NCBI GenBank assembly: GCA_003695015.1
Contig: RFJD01000136.1
Coordinates: 1 to 22,568 of the forward strand
Origin: Verrucomicrobiota bacterium
GTDB lineage: Bacteria; Verrucomicrobiota; Verrucomicrobiia; Limisphaerales; J093
Length of the DNA stretch: 22,568 nt
Reading direction: 5' to 3'
Shown: one piece after another, positions 16,220-22,568 of the stretch
Layout of the letters: each line of letters begins with the position of its first letter
Position numbering within the stretch: the first letter of the stretch is position 1
Program-made: the position numbers and the translations under genes
Notes under the pieces: model-generated
The model's database searches: none
Seen by the model: only the letters and a program-made list of their open reading frames with translations
What the model was told of the DNA's origin: nothing

Positions 16220-17590
16220 TCACAGCCGCCAGCCTTCGCGGTAGGGCACGTGCAGGTAGGCGTTGGCCGGGCCGTGGTTGGTGAAGGTGGCCTTGGCGTC
16301 GTCCCACCGGAGGGTTTCGCCCGGGAACCGGATGGCGATCGCGCCCAGCAAGGCGGCCTGGGTCAGCGGCCCGCCATAGCCGAAATGCGAACCCGCCTGC
16401 CGGCCTTCCTTGATGGCTTGGATGAAGTCCCAAGCGTGGTTCTTGACCCGCGGGATCTTCTGCTCGGGGCGGCCGCCGGCGAGGTATTCATCCTGCCGTT
16501 TCTCGGGGGCGATCCGGCACCCGCCGGCCCCGTGCGAACCGTGGATGATCATGCCCTTGTCGCCGATCAACACACCGCCGGTCCCCGGCAGTTTTTCGTC
16601 GGCTTCCAGCCCTTCGGGCCGGGGGATACGGTTGGCGCCGTCGTGCCAGACGACCTTGACCGGCCCGCGCTTGCCCTTGGCGGGGAACTCGAAGGTGATC
16701 CGGGTGGCGGGCGGATAACACATGGCGTGTTTGGCGGGGTCGTAACCGGTCACCTCCGCCCGCACGCTGACCGGGGCATCGAGGTCCAGCGCCCAGAAGG
16801 CGGGATCGAGCACGTGGCAGAACCAGTCGCCGATGCAGCCGGTGCCAAAAGGCATCCAGCCGCGCCAGTTCCAATGCACCCACAACGGGGAATAGGGAAT
16901 GTAGGGAACGGGCCCGATCCACAGGTCGTAGTCCAGATTCGGCGGCACCGGGTGGCGCTCCTTGAGCTTGGGCAGGTTGGGGATCTGGCAATAGACGTTG
17001 CGGAAGGCGTCGCAACCGGCCCAAACCTCGCGGACCTCGCCGATGGCGCCGTCCCAAACCCATTCGCACAGGCGGCGAATGTCACCGAAGGAATGGCCCT
17101 GGTTGCCCAACTGGGTGACCACCTTGGACTCCCGGGCCATCTGCATCAACGTCCGCACCTCATGCACCGAGTGGGCCAGCGGCTTTTCGCAATAGACGTG
17201 TTTGCCCCGCCGCATGGCTTCCATGGCGATGACGGCGTGGGTGTGGTCCGGCGTGCCGATGACCACCGCATCGATCTCCTTGTCCATCGCGTCGAGCATC
17301 TTGCGGTAGTCGGTGAATCGCCGGGCCTTCGGGTACTTGTCGAACATCTTGCCGGCGTACTTCGAGTCCACGTCGCAGAGGGCCACGATGTTCTGACCCT
17401 CGGACGCCATCGAGTTGACGTCGGCGCCGCCCCGGCTGCCCACGCCGATGCCGGCGATGTTGAGCCGTTCGTTGGGCGAGGCGGCAAGCACGCCGGAGGA
17501 GACCAGTTGCCAACCGGCCAAGCTCAGGCCGGTGCGGGCCAGGAAACGCCGTCGGTTCAGGTCGGAGGAAACTGCTTTTTTCGTGGTCAT
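16220..17590 (-). CDS. Tat-exported Gfo/Idh/MocA family oxidoreductase
   Basis: This 456-residue protein is the third exported sugar-oxidoreductase-like protein in the window. The ATG at 17590 gives a twin-arginine signal (LNRRRFLARTGLSLAGWQL). The Rossmann loop is IAGIGVGSRGGAD (49-55), then LCDVDSKYAG, IGTPDHTHAV and HVYCEKPLAHS with Glu-Lys-Pro at 135-137. The C-terminal domain contains PVPPNLDYDLWIGPVPYIPY and GDWFCHVLDP, with His259 as the presumed catalytic residue. It ends in HVPYREGWRL, similar in form to the RHVYRQGWSL end of the 10257-11558 protein, so these two are closer to each other than to the 11676-13184 protein. It follows the aldo/keto reductase by 86 bases in the same direction and is probably its partner in one transcript. 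The substrate is unknown. Confidence 0.94.
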   Translation of the reverse strand: MTTKKAVSSDLNRRRFLARTGLSLAGWQLVSSGVLAASPNERLNIAGIGVGSRGGADVNSMASEGQNIVALCDVDSKYAGKMFDKYPKARRFTDYRKMLDAMDKEIDAVVIGTPDHTHAVIAMEAMRRGKHVYCEKPLAHSVHEVRTLMQMARESKVVTQLGNQGHSFGDIRRLCEWVWDGAIGEVREVWAGCDAFRNVYCQIPNLPKLKERHPVPPNLDYDLWIGPVPYIPYSPLWVHWNWRGWMPFGTGCIGDWFCHVLDPAFWALDLDAPVSVRAEVTGYDPAKHAMCYPPATRITFEFPAKGKRGPVKVVWHDGANRIPRPEGLEADEKLPGTGGVLIGDKGMIIHGSHGAGGCRIAPEKRQDEYLAGGRPEQKIPRVKNHAWDFIQAIKEGRQAGSHFGYGGPLTQAALLGAIAIRFPGETLRWDDAKATFTNHGPANAYLHVPYREGWRL

Positions 17591-17676
17591 GGCGCGATGG
17601 ATTGTGGCGGAGGGGCGGCAGCCTGCAAAGGCCAAAGCCGGATGGCGCCGCCGCCCCACCCGGCCCCGGCTCACCT

Positions 17677-18864
17677 TTACTCGCCGCCCTGGCTCAGGCG
17701 CTTCTTCGGCTTTTCGTAAAGCATGGCGTGGGCTTCGCGGAGAATCTCCGCAATGCGGTCGGCGAACGGACTGGCGGCCACCGCCTCGCGCAGGGCGGCT
17801 TCGTCGAAGCTGGCGGCATTCCGGCCGGGAAACCAATGCTCCGCCTGGCCGAGGAGGTTGTAGCGCATCTTCGCCCAGTCCACGAGGTCGAGGGACTTGG
17901 CGTAGGTCCAGAGCCGGAGGATTTCGAGCACGTTGATCTGGCCGGGGATGTCGGTGTACTCGGGAATGCCCTGCCACCAACCCTCGCACCAGTCGCGTCC
18001 GAGCACGCGTTCCATTTCCGCCCGCAAACGCGCCTCGATGGGGCCGACCAGTTCGGCCGCCTGGTCGAGCCGTTCGACGGCGGCCACGTGTTCGTCGAAG
18101 TCCGACGGCCGGGCCACGCCGCAACTCAGGGTGTGGACCCCGGGACGGGCCAGGCAGAAGAGGTCGTTGAACTGCATCGGGCTCAGCGGCCGGCAGAGTT
18201 CCACCAGCTTGGGCGGCGGATTGTAGAGTTTGCCGCCCTTGTCGTTGGGGCTGATGATGAACACCCCCATGTCCCGCGCGCGGGCTTCCTCGATGGCCGG
18301 CCAGGTCAGTTCGTTGACGAAGTACCAGTGGAGGTTGACGTAGTCGAAACCGCCGCTTCGGATGGCAGCCAGGATGATGTCCAAGTGGCCGTGGGTCGAG
18401 AAACCGACGAAGCGGCAACGGCCCTCGCGCTGGAGTTGGCGGGCGACTTCGAGGCAACCGCCGGGCCGCAGCGACCAGTCGAGCAGCTCCTGGTTGTTGA
18501 TGCCGTGGAGGGCCAGCAGGTCCACGTGATCCAACCGCAAGTAGGCCATGGACTTCTCGAAGTCGCGGCGGAACTCGGCCGGGTCGGGCTTCGGGCCGAC
18601 CTTGGTCTGGACGATGATCCGGTCCCGCGGCAACTGCGGCAGGATGCGGCCCAGTTGCATCTCACTGGTCCCGTAGCCGCGGGCGGTCTCGATGTGGTGG
18701 ATGCCCAGCTCGAGAGCGCGCCGGATGCAGGTCTCGAGGTTGGCCTGGCCTTTCGGATCGATCTTCTCCTCCGGCAGATCCTTCCACGCCTGCTGGTAGC
18801 GCATGCCCCCGCAGGAGATGACCGGAAGCTGCAACTCCGTCTTGCCGAAACGCCGATATCGCAT
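17677..18864 (-). CDS. Aldo/keto reductase with cysteine-depleted ferredoxin-like C-terminal domain
   Basis: This 395-residue cytoplasmic enzyme is an NAD(P)H-dependent aldo/keto reductase. The ATG at 18864 begins MRYRRFGKTELQLPVIS, the standard family start. Catalytic positions are ARGYG (Tyr64), QTKVGP (Lys88) and LALHG (His120). The usual Asp of the tetrad is replaced by Glu59 (HIETARGYG). Members with this barrel often carry a C-terminal 4Fe-4S ferredoxin domain. Here the matching region (about 288-382) keeps the helices and INVLEILRLW, but the cluster cysteines are gone: only Cys293 remains in DWCEGWWQGIPEYTDIP, and AEHWFPGRN stands where a second cysteine set would be. So it probably binds no cluster. 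No signal peptide is present. It lies between the antiporter (78 bases upstream) and the exported Gfo/Idh/MocA gene (86 bases downstream). Substrate unknown, a keto-sugar or aldehyde by context. Confidence 0.9.
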   Translation of the reverse strand: MRYRRFGKTELQLPVISCGGMRYQQAWKDLPEEKIDPKGQANLETCIRRALELGIHHIETARGYGTSEMQLGRILPQLPRDRIIVQTKVGPKPDPAEFRRDFEKSMAYLRLDHVDLLALHGINNQELLDWSLRPGGCLEVARQLQREGRCRFVGFSTHGHLDIILAAIRSGGFDYVNLHWYFVNELTWPAIEEARARDMGVFIISPNDKGGKLYNPPPKLVELCRPLSPMQFNDLFCLARPGVHTLSCGVARPSDFDEHVAAVERLDQAAELVGPIEARLRAEMERVLGRDWCEGWWQGIPEYTDIPGQINVLEILRLWTYAKSLDLVDWAKMRYNLLGQAEHWFPGRNAASFDEAALREAVAASPFADRIAEILREAHAMLYEKPKKRLSQGGE

Positions 18865-18942
18865 GCGCCAAGGATGCGGTCCCCGCCCGGCGGGAACAAC
18901 CGCCGAACGCCCCCGAACCACCGCATGGGCGGAAGGCCGGGC

Positions 18943-20526
18943 CTATCCGGTGAGGAAGAACATGGTGCCGACGACCACGGTGGGCAGCAGGGCCCCGAGG
19001 AACAGGCCCAGAGGCGAGATGCCGTCTTTGAAGAAACGGTTGAGGATGGCCTGTCCGGCCGGATTGGGTGCGTTGGCGATGACCGTCAACCCACCCCCCG
19101 TGACCGCGCCCGCCACCACGGCATGTTTGAGCGCGTCAGTGAACTCCGGCACCAGCGACGCCAGATAGGTGATGGCGGCGTTGTCGTTGAAGGCGGTCAA
19201 CACCGTGGCCCCGAGGAACAACGGAAACTCGCTCAACCGGCTCAGCACCGGCTCGATCCACCACTGCTGCAGCCCGCCATGGGTCACCAACCCGGCCAGG
19301 AAGAACCCCACCAACACCGGCGAGCGCAGGTCCAGCCGGTACTGCACGTGCAAGGTCGCCTGGTAGAACGCCAGGAAAAACAGGAACCCGCCCACCAGCA
19401 ACGTGGTCCGATGCGCATTCCACACCGACCATGCCATGAACAACAGATGCACCGCCGTGACCCACCACGGAACCGGCTCGGCCGCGGTGCCGTCGGCCGC
19501 CATCTCGACGCCCCGTTCGGCCGGCTTGGGCAGCCGGGCGAAGTGTTTCCGGAAGGCGAAGTAGTAGAACAGGTTGGACAGCACGATGCCGCTGGTGGCC
19601 TCGATCCCGAAGTGCTTGAACATGAAGGCCATGTCCCAGCCCCATTTGCCGGCGACCATCAGGACCGGCGGCGCGGCGAAATGGGTCAGTGTCCCCCCCA
19701 CCGAGACGTTCACGAACAACAGCCCCAGCGTCGCGTAGGCCAGCACCGGCGGCGGACGCAAACGGTAGAACTGCCGCGCCAACAGCGAGGCCGAAATCGT
19801 CATGGCCGCCGGCTCGGTGATGAACGAGCCCAACAACGGCCCGAACGTCAGGATGGAAAACCACCACGCCACCGGACTGCCGCCGCCCAGGGAGGCGACC
19901 CGCCGCATGATCGATTCCGCCAGACTCAACACCGGCCGCGTGGCGGACAGGGCCATGATCACCACCACGAAAATGGGCTCCTGGTAGCTGACCTTGTGGT
20001 CGAGGTAGTAGAACGTCGGCTCCTCCCCCAGCTTCCAAAGCATCAGCACGAACAACGGAACGACCCAGATGCCGAACACCGCCTCCACCTCGCCCATGAA
20101 GTGGAAGAAGGTCCCCTTGAAGCTGACGTCGTCCTGCGCCCCCGGGTAACCCTTGGCCTCGGCCGTCCGGCCCTGCGCCTTGATGCGCTCGTAGTGCCGC
20201 TTTTCGATCTCATGGGCGATGTGCCGGAACTTGTGCGTCAGGAACGTGTGCACCACCGCGCCCAGGAACAGCAGCGAGGCGATCAGATTGAACGGCTCTT
20301 TCTCGATCCGGTTTTTCAGGATCGCCGGGATGCTCTCCAAATGCTGGTCCCCGTAGCTTTCCAGCGGCGGCGGAAACTCGCCGGCTGGCGGCGCCGCCGC
20401 GCCGTGGCCGCCCGCGGCCTGCAGGCTCATCCACCCGCCGGCCAACACCACCGCCAGCACCAGCCAGCCCAGCCAACGGGGCAGTCCCCCCGCGGCTCCA
20501 CGCTTGATGGAGTGTTTCTCGCTCAT
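18943..20526 (-). CDS. Putative Na+/H+ antiporter (PF07399-like) membrane protein
   Basis: This is a 527-residue polytopic membrane protein that resembles the family described as putative Na+/H+ antiporters. The ATG at 20526 (MSEKHSIKRG) is followed by a signal- or anchor-like hydrophobic segment (about 17-38). A soluble region contains two charged stretches (EKRHYERIKAQGR, AEAKGYPGAQDD). About ten further hydrophobic segments follow. Loops with family-like polar motifs inside the membrane region are GSFITEPAAMT, GGTLTHFAAPPVLM, TAFNDNAAITYLASL and VIANAPNPAGQAIL. Paired re-entrant Asn/Pro-rich loops of this kind also occur in the wider ion-transporter superfamily that includes NhaD and ArsB. 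It is the first gene of a leftward run and diverges from the unknown gene at 20670. A role in sodium or pH balance is from the family; ion specificity cannot be read. Confidence 0.85.
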   Translation of the reverse strand: MSEKHSIKRGAAGGLPRWLGWLVLAVVLAGGWMSLQAAGGHGAAAPPAGEFPPPLESYGDQHLESIPAILKNRIEKEPFNLIASLLFLGAVVHTFLTHKFRHIAHEIEKRHYERIKAQGRTAEAKGYPGAQDDVSFKGTFFHFMGEVEAVFGIWVVPLFVLMLWKLGEEPTFYYLDHKVSYQEPIFVVVIMALSATRPVLSLAESIMRRVASLGGGSPVAWWFSILTFGPLLGSFITEPAAMTISASLLARQFYRLRPPPVLAYATLGLLFVNVSVGGTLTHFAAPPVLMVAGKWGWDMAFMFKHFGIEATSGIVLSNLFYYFAFRKHFARLPKPAERGVEMAADGTAAEPVPWWVTAVHLLFMAWSVWNAHRTTLLVGGFLFFLAFYQATLHVQYRLDLRSPVLVGFFLAGLVTHGGLQQWWIEPVLSRLSEFPLFLGATVLTAFNDNAAITYLASLVPEFTDALKHAVVAGAVTGGGLTVIANAPNPAGQAILNRFFKDGISPLGLFLGALLPTVVVGTMFFLTG

Positions 20527-20669
20527 CCGAACCCGGCCGCCAGTGGTAAGGCCAACGGTCCCTTCCGGCAAGTGGCGAATCCGGCCATCGACCGCCGATC
20601 GCACCCGCGCGCGGGGCCTTGACAGCGCCAGCGAACACGTCATGAGTGGAACCCGACGATTGTCCACCC
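20527..20669 (+). promoter_or_regulatory. Divergent intergenic region with a TTGACA box
   Basis: The 143 bases separate the antiporter and the unknown exported protein gene. TTGACA, a perfect -35 match for rightward transcription, is at 20619-20624. Seventeen bases later stands ATGAGT, a poor -10. If used, transcription would begin just before the ATG at 20670. I found no convincing leftward promoter. Confidence 0.3.
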
Positions 20670-21977
20670 ATGGAAGCAGCACCGGCGAAAATCCGTGGCC
20701 GAACGCCCCGCCGGCTTGCCTCCGCAAGCCCCGGCAGTGCCCTCCTCGGAAAATGTCTGGCCACCCTCGCCGCCCTCACCGCCCTCCAAGCAGCCGATCC
20801 CACCGGACCGCCGGAAGCCGTCACCGTCCGCGTCGAACTCCAAGCCACCTTTTACCCGCCCCCCTACGACAAATCCCGACCACCGGCGCAGCCGCCCGCC
20901 CCTCGTGTGCTCCATTGCGAGGCCACCTGTACCTTCAACCGCCGCAAATGGTACATCACATGGACCTCGCCGACGTTGAACCTCCGGCCGGAACTCTTGT
21001 TCGACGGGACCAACACCCTCAGCAAGCGAACGATCATCCGGCCCCCCAAGGCAGTACCCGGCATGGTCGAACGTTACGGCGCCAAGCCGCTTCAACCGCT
21101 GCCGGCCGGACTCCCCGTCTGGATCCAGGTGACTCCCGGCCCGTTCGACCCCGAGGGAGACATCCGGCAAAACCTGTTGTGGCTGGCCTGCGCCAGCTCG
21201 CGGTCCAATCTCCGCCGCCTGCCGGGGCTGCCCGTGCCCCACGCGATCGCTCGATTCGAAACGCCCGCTTTCGACCATCCGGTCGAGCGGGAGCATTTCA
21301 ACGATTCGCTCGGCCTGCTGCGGCGGGCGCGGTGGCTGTTTCCACCGCAGTTCGACCCGCCGCCCGCGCCCAACCCCTATCTCTCCCGCAGTTCGCAGAA
21401 CGCCGACGAACGCCGCGGGTACGCCGCCGGTGGCCGTCGTTGGCCGGGCGAGGAGGGGCGGCCCATGGCCGAGTACCGCGTGCTGAGCTGGACCAACTTC
21501 CACGGCTGGCACATCCCCGTGAGTTTCACCTACCAGGCCAAGTGGCCGGATGCCATGTACCGCCGGCTGGGGTGGGACCCGGCCCGGGTTTCCACCAAGC
21601 GCGCCGAAGCCCGCGGCCAGGCGACCGTTTGGCCCACCCACCCGGGCGATCCCTTCCCGGCGCTGCTCACCAACGGTGTCACCTACAGCGTCACCGACCA
21701 CCGGTTCCGGCATCCCACCCGTCTGGTGGACGCCATCCATTACACCCTGACCAACGCCACCGCCCTGCCGCCGACCAACGACGCCCGCCTGCAACAGTTG
21801 TTCCAAGTCGAAGTGCAACGAGCGCCGGTCGATCCGCTGCTGGCGGCTGCCGGTCCGTCGCCGGTGGTCCGGGGTGTCTGGCTCGCCGTGCTCTTCATCG
21901 TGACGATCGCCGGCGGCAGCCTTTGGTTGTGGCGCGCGATGGCCCGGGATCGCCGGAGGAACTCGACACCGACCTGA
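20670..21977 (+). CDS. Unknown exported protein with C-terminal membrane anchor
   Basis: I do not recognise this 435-residue protein. The ATG at 20670 gives a long basic start followed by a signal-like core (LLGKCLATLAALTALQAADP, cleavage near 40); a GTG at 20646 is also in frame. The mature part is all-beta in appearance, rich in Pro, Trp and Tyr, with TVRVELQATFYPPP, CEATCTFNRRKWYITW, VLSWTNFHGWHIPVSFTYQAKW and NGVTYSVTDHRFRHP. The pair of cysteines in CEATC is the only obvious candidate metal or disulfide site. A single hydrophobic helix (about 402-421, VWLAVLFIVTIAGGSLWLW) followed by RAMARDRRR would leave a short basic cytoplasmic tail, so the protein probably faces the periplasm. Next gene downstream, 94 bases away, encodes a zinc-ribbon protein. 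No function is proposed. Confidence 0.78.
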   Translation: MEAAPAKIRGRTPRRLASASPGSALLGKCLATLAALTALQAADPTGPPEAVTVRVELQATFYPPPYDKSRPPAQPPAPRVLHCEATCTFNRRKWYITWTSPTLNLRPELLFDGTNTLSKRTIIRPPKAVPGMVERYGAKPLQPLPAGLPVWIQVTPGPFDPEGDIRQNLLWLACASSRSNLRRLPGLPVPHAIARFETPAFDHPVEREHFNDSLGLLRRARWLFPPQFDPPPAPNPYLSRSSQNADERRGYAAGGRRWPGEEGRPMAEYRVLSWTNFHGWHIPVSFTYQAKWPDAMYRRLGWDPARVSTKRAEARGQATVWPTHPGDPFPALLTNGVTYSVTDHRFRHPTRLVDAIHYTLTNATALPPTNDARLQQLFQVEVQRAPVDPLLAAAGPSPVVRGVWLAVLFIVTIAGGSLWLWRAMARDRRRNSTPT

Positions 21978-22071
21978 CCCGAAGGCCTTGGGGCCGGGCC
22001 CCGGACGAGCGCCTCCCGCCAGCCCGGACTGGTCCACGCGGCCGGAGCCTGCCAAGCTGAGGGCCACAACC

Positions 22072-22568
22072 ATGCTGCTTTGTCCGCATTGCCAGCAGTC
22101 GCTCGACAAGCACCCGCTGCCGCAGGGGGTCGGCTGGGCCTGCCGTCGATGCGGCGGTCTGGCGGTCAACAGCGCCGTGTTGCGGAAGACCATTCCCGGA
22201 CAATTGTACGGCCAGCTTTGGATGGGGACCTTCCCGGGCAGCGGCCAGCAACGCAACTGTCCCTCCTGCCACCAGCCCATGCGCGAAGTGGGCGCCCCGG
22301 CCGGGCCGGGCACGTTGTTGGTGGACGTCTGCAAACGGTGCCAGTTGTTTTGGTTCGACTGGGGCGAATTCGACGCCATGCCGCGCCGGCCCCGACCCCA
22401 ACCCGCGCCGGATCCCGAGAAAAACCTGCCGCTGGAAGCCCGCCAGCAACTGGCCATCGCCAAGGTCAAGGCCATGGCCGAGGAGGCGGCGCGGGAACCG
22501 CTGGAATTGCACGCCACGGACTGGCGGATCCTGCCCGGACTGTTGGGATTGCCGGTCGAGGCGGACGC
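22072..22568 (+). CDS. Double zinc-ribbon protein, N-terminal part (possible rhomboid-type protease)
   Basis: The first 165 residues of a protein that continues beyond the window. A good ribosome site (GAGGG, eight bases before the ATG) supports this start. Two zf-TFIIB-like zinc ribbons are clear: CPHC...CRRCGG (Cys4, 7, 24, 27) and CPSCHQPM...CKRCQLFWFDWGEFDAM (Cys63, 66, 87, 90). The second matches the family's usual CPxC...CxxCxxxWxDxGE layout. A charged Pro-rich linker and a short helical stretch follow (EKNLPLEARQQLAIAKVKA), and the visible part ends in LPGLLGLPVEAD. I recall a GLPVE segment ahead of the membrane domain in some PVC-bacterial rhomboid proteases with N-terminal zinc ribbons, but no membrane part is visible here, so that extension is only a suggestion. 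Confidence 0.82.
   Translation, partial: MLLCPHCQQSLDKHPLPQGVGWACRRCGGLAVNSAVLRKTIPGQLYGQLWMGTFPGSGQQRNCPSCHQPMREVGAPAGPGTLLVDVCKRCQLFWFDWGEFDAMPRRPRPQPAPDPEKNLPLEARQQLAIAKVKAMAEEAAREPLELHATDWRILPGLLGLPVEAD

Noticed and set aside
15866..17719. A 617-codon plus-strand frame opposite the third Gfo/Idh/MocA gene
   Set aside because: It runs antisense to parts of two convincing genes and has no motif or ribosome site of its own.
17591..18457. Upstream extension of the Gfo/Idh/MocA frame through the aldo/keto reductase gene
   Set aside because: The added residues are an out-of-frame reading of the aldo/keto reductase, while the Tat signal marks the start at 17590.
18865..18942. Short GC inverted repeat (CCCGCC/GGCGGG) between the antiporter and aldo/keto reductase genes as a terminator
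   Set aside because: There is a one-base centre and no T-tract, and similar GC palindromes are expected by chance at this base composition.
17602..20622. A 1006-codon open frame on the plus strand opposite the aldo/keto reductase and antiporter genes
   Set aside because: Its translation is low-complexity (Arg, Gln, His, Pro-rich) and spans two real genes and the gap between them, as expected for a chance antisense frame in GC-rich DNA.

Overview
The window is a gene-dense, GC-rich bacterial chromosome segment with 16 protein-coding genes, two of them cut by the window edges. I see no rRNA, tRNA, CRISPR array, insertion sequence or phage gene. The likely source is a Verrucomicrobiota (Limisphaerales-like) or related PVC-superphylum bacterium. 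This is inferred from several Tat-exported Gfo/Idh/MocA oxidoreductases beside a formylglycine-type sulfatase, a GH78 rhamnosidase and large unknown exported proteins, with no SusC/SusD pair and few clear Shine-Dalgarno sites.

Layout. 1-4290: a GH78 alpha-L-rhamnosidase (leftward, its 3' end outside the window) diverges from an exported sulfatase (rightward). 4505-8916 (rightward): prolyl-tRNA synthetase proS, a DUF1294 membrane protein, and a large exported protein predicted to hold an alpha/alpha-barrel domain. 8954-13184 (leftward): an exported alpha/beta hydrolase lies 13 nt behind a Tat-exported Gfo/Idh/MocA protein, and a second Tat-exported Gfo/Idh/MocA gene stands alone with its own terminator. 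13497-14132 (leftward): an exported protein with two heavy-metal-associated domains, also with a strong terminator. 14297-16109 (leftward): an L,D-transpeptidase followed 22 nt later by a YaeQ-like protein, then an apparent terminator. 16220-20526 (leftward): a PF07399-type Na+/H+ antiporter, an aldo/keto reductase with a decayed ferredoxin domain, and a third Tat-exported Gfo/Idh/MocA protein. 20670-22568 (rightward): an unknown exported protein with a C-terminal membrane anchor, then the start of a double zinc-ribbon protein.

How the genes may work together. The rhamnosidase, sulfatase, putative barrel enzyme, alpha/beta hydrolase and the three exported oxidoreductases fit breakdown of sulfated, rhamnose-containing or esterified glycans outside the cytoplasm. 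Oxidation of sugars by the Gfo/Idh/MocA proteins and the aldo/keto reductase may be part of this. That link is inference from gene content. The proS, L,D-transpeptidase, YaeQ, antiporter and metal-binding genes look like ordinary cell functions interspersed with it.

The points most worth a second look are the unassigned exported protein at 6715-8916, the aldo/keto reductase whose cluster cysteines are gone, the third cysteine repeated at an identical place in both metal-binding domains, and the altered nucleotide loop in the Gfo/Idh/MocA protein at 10257-11558.
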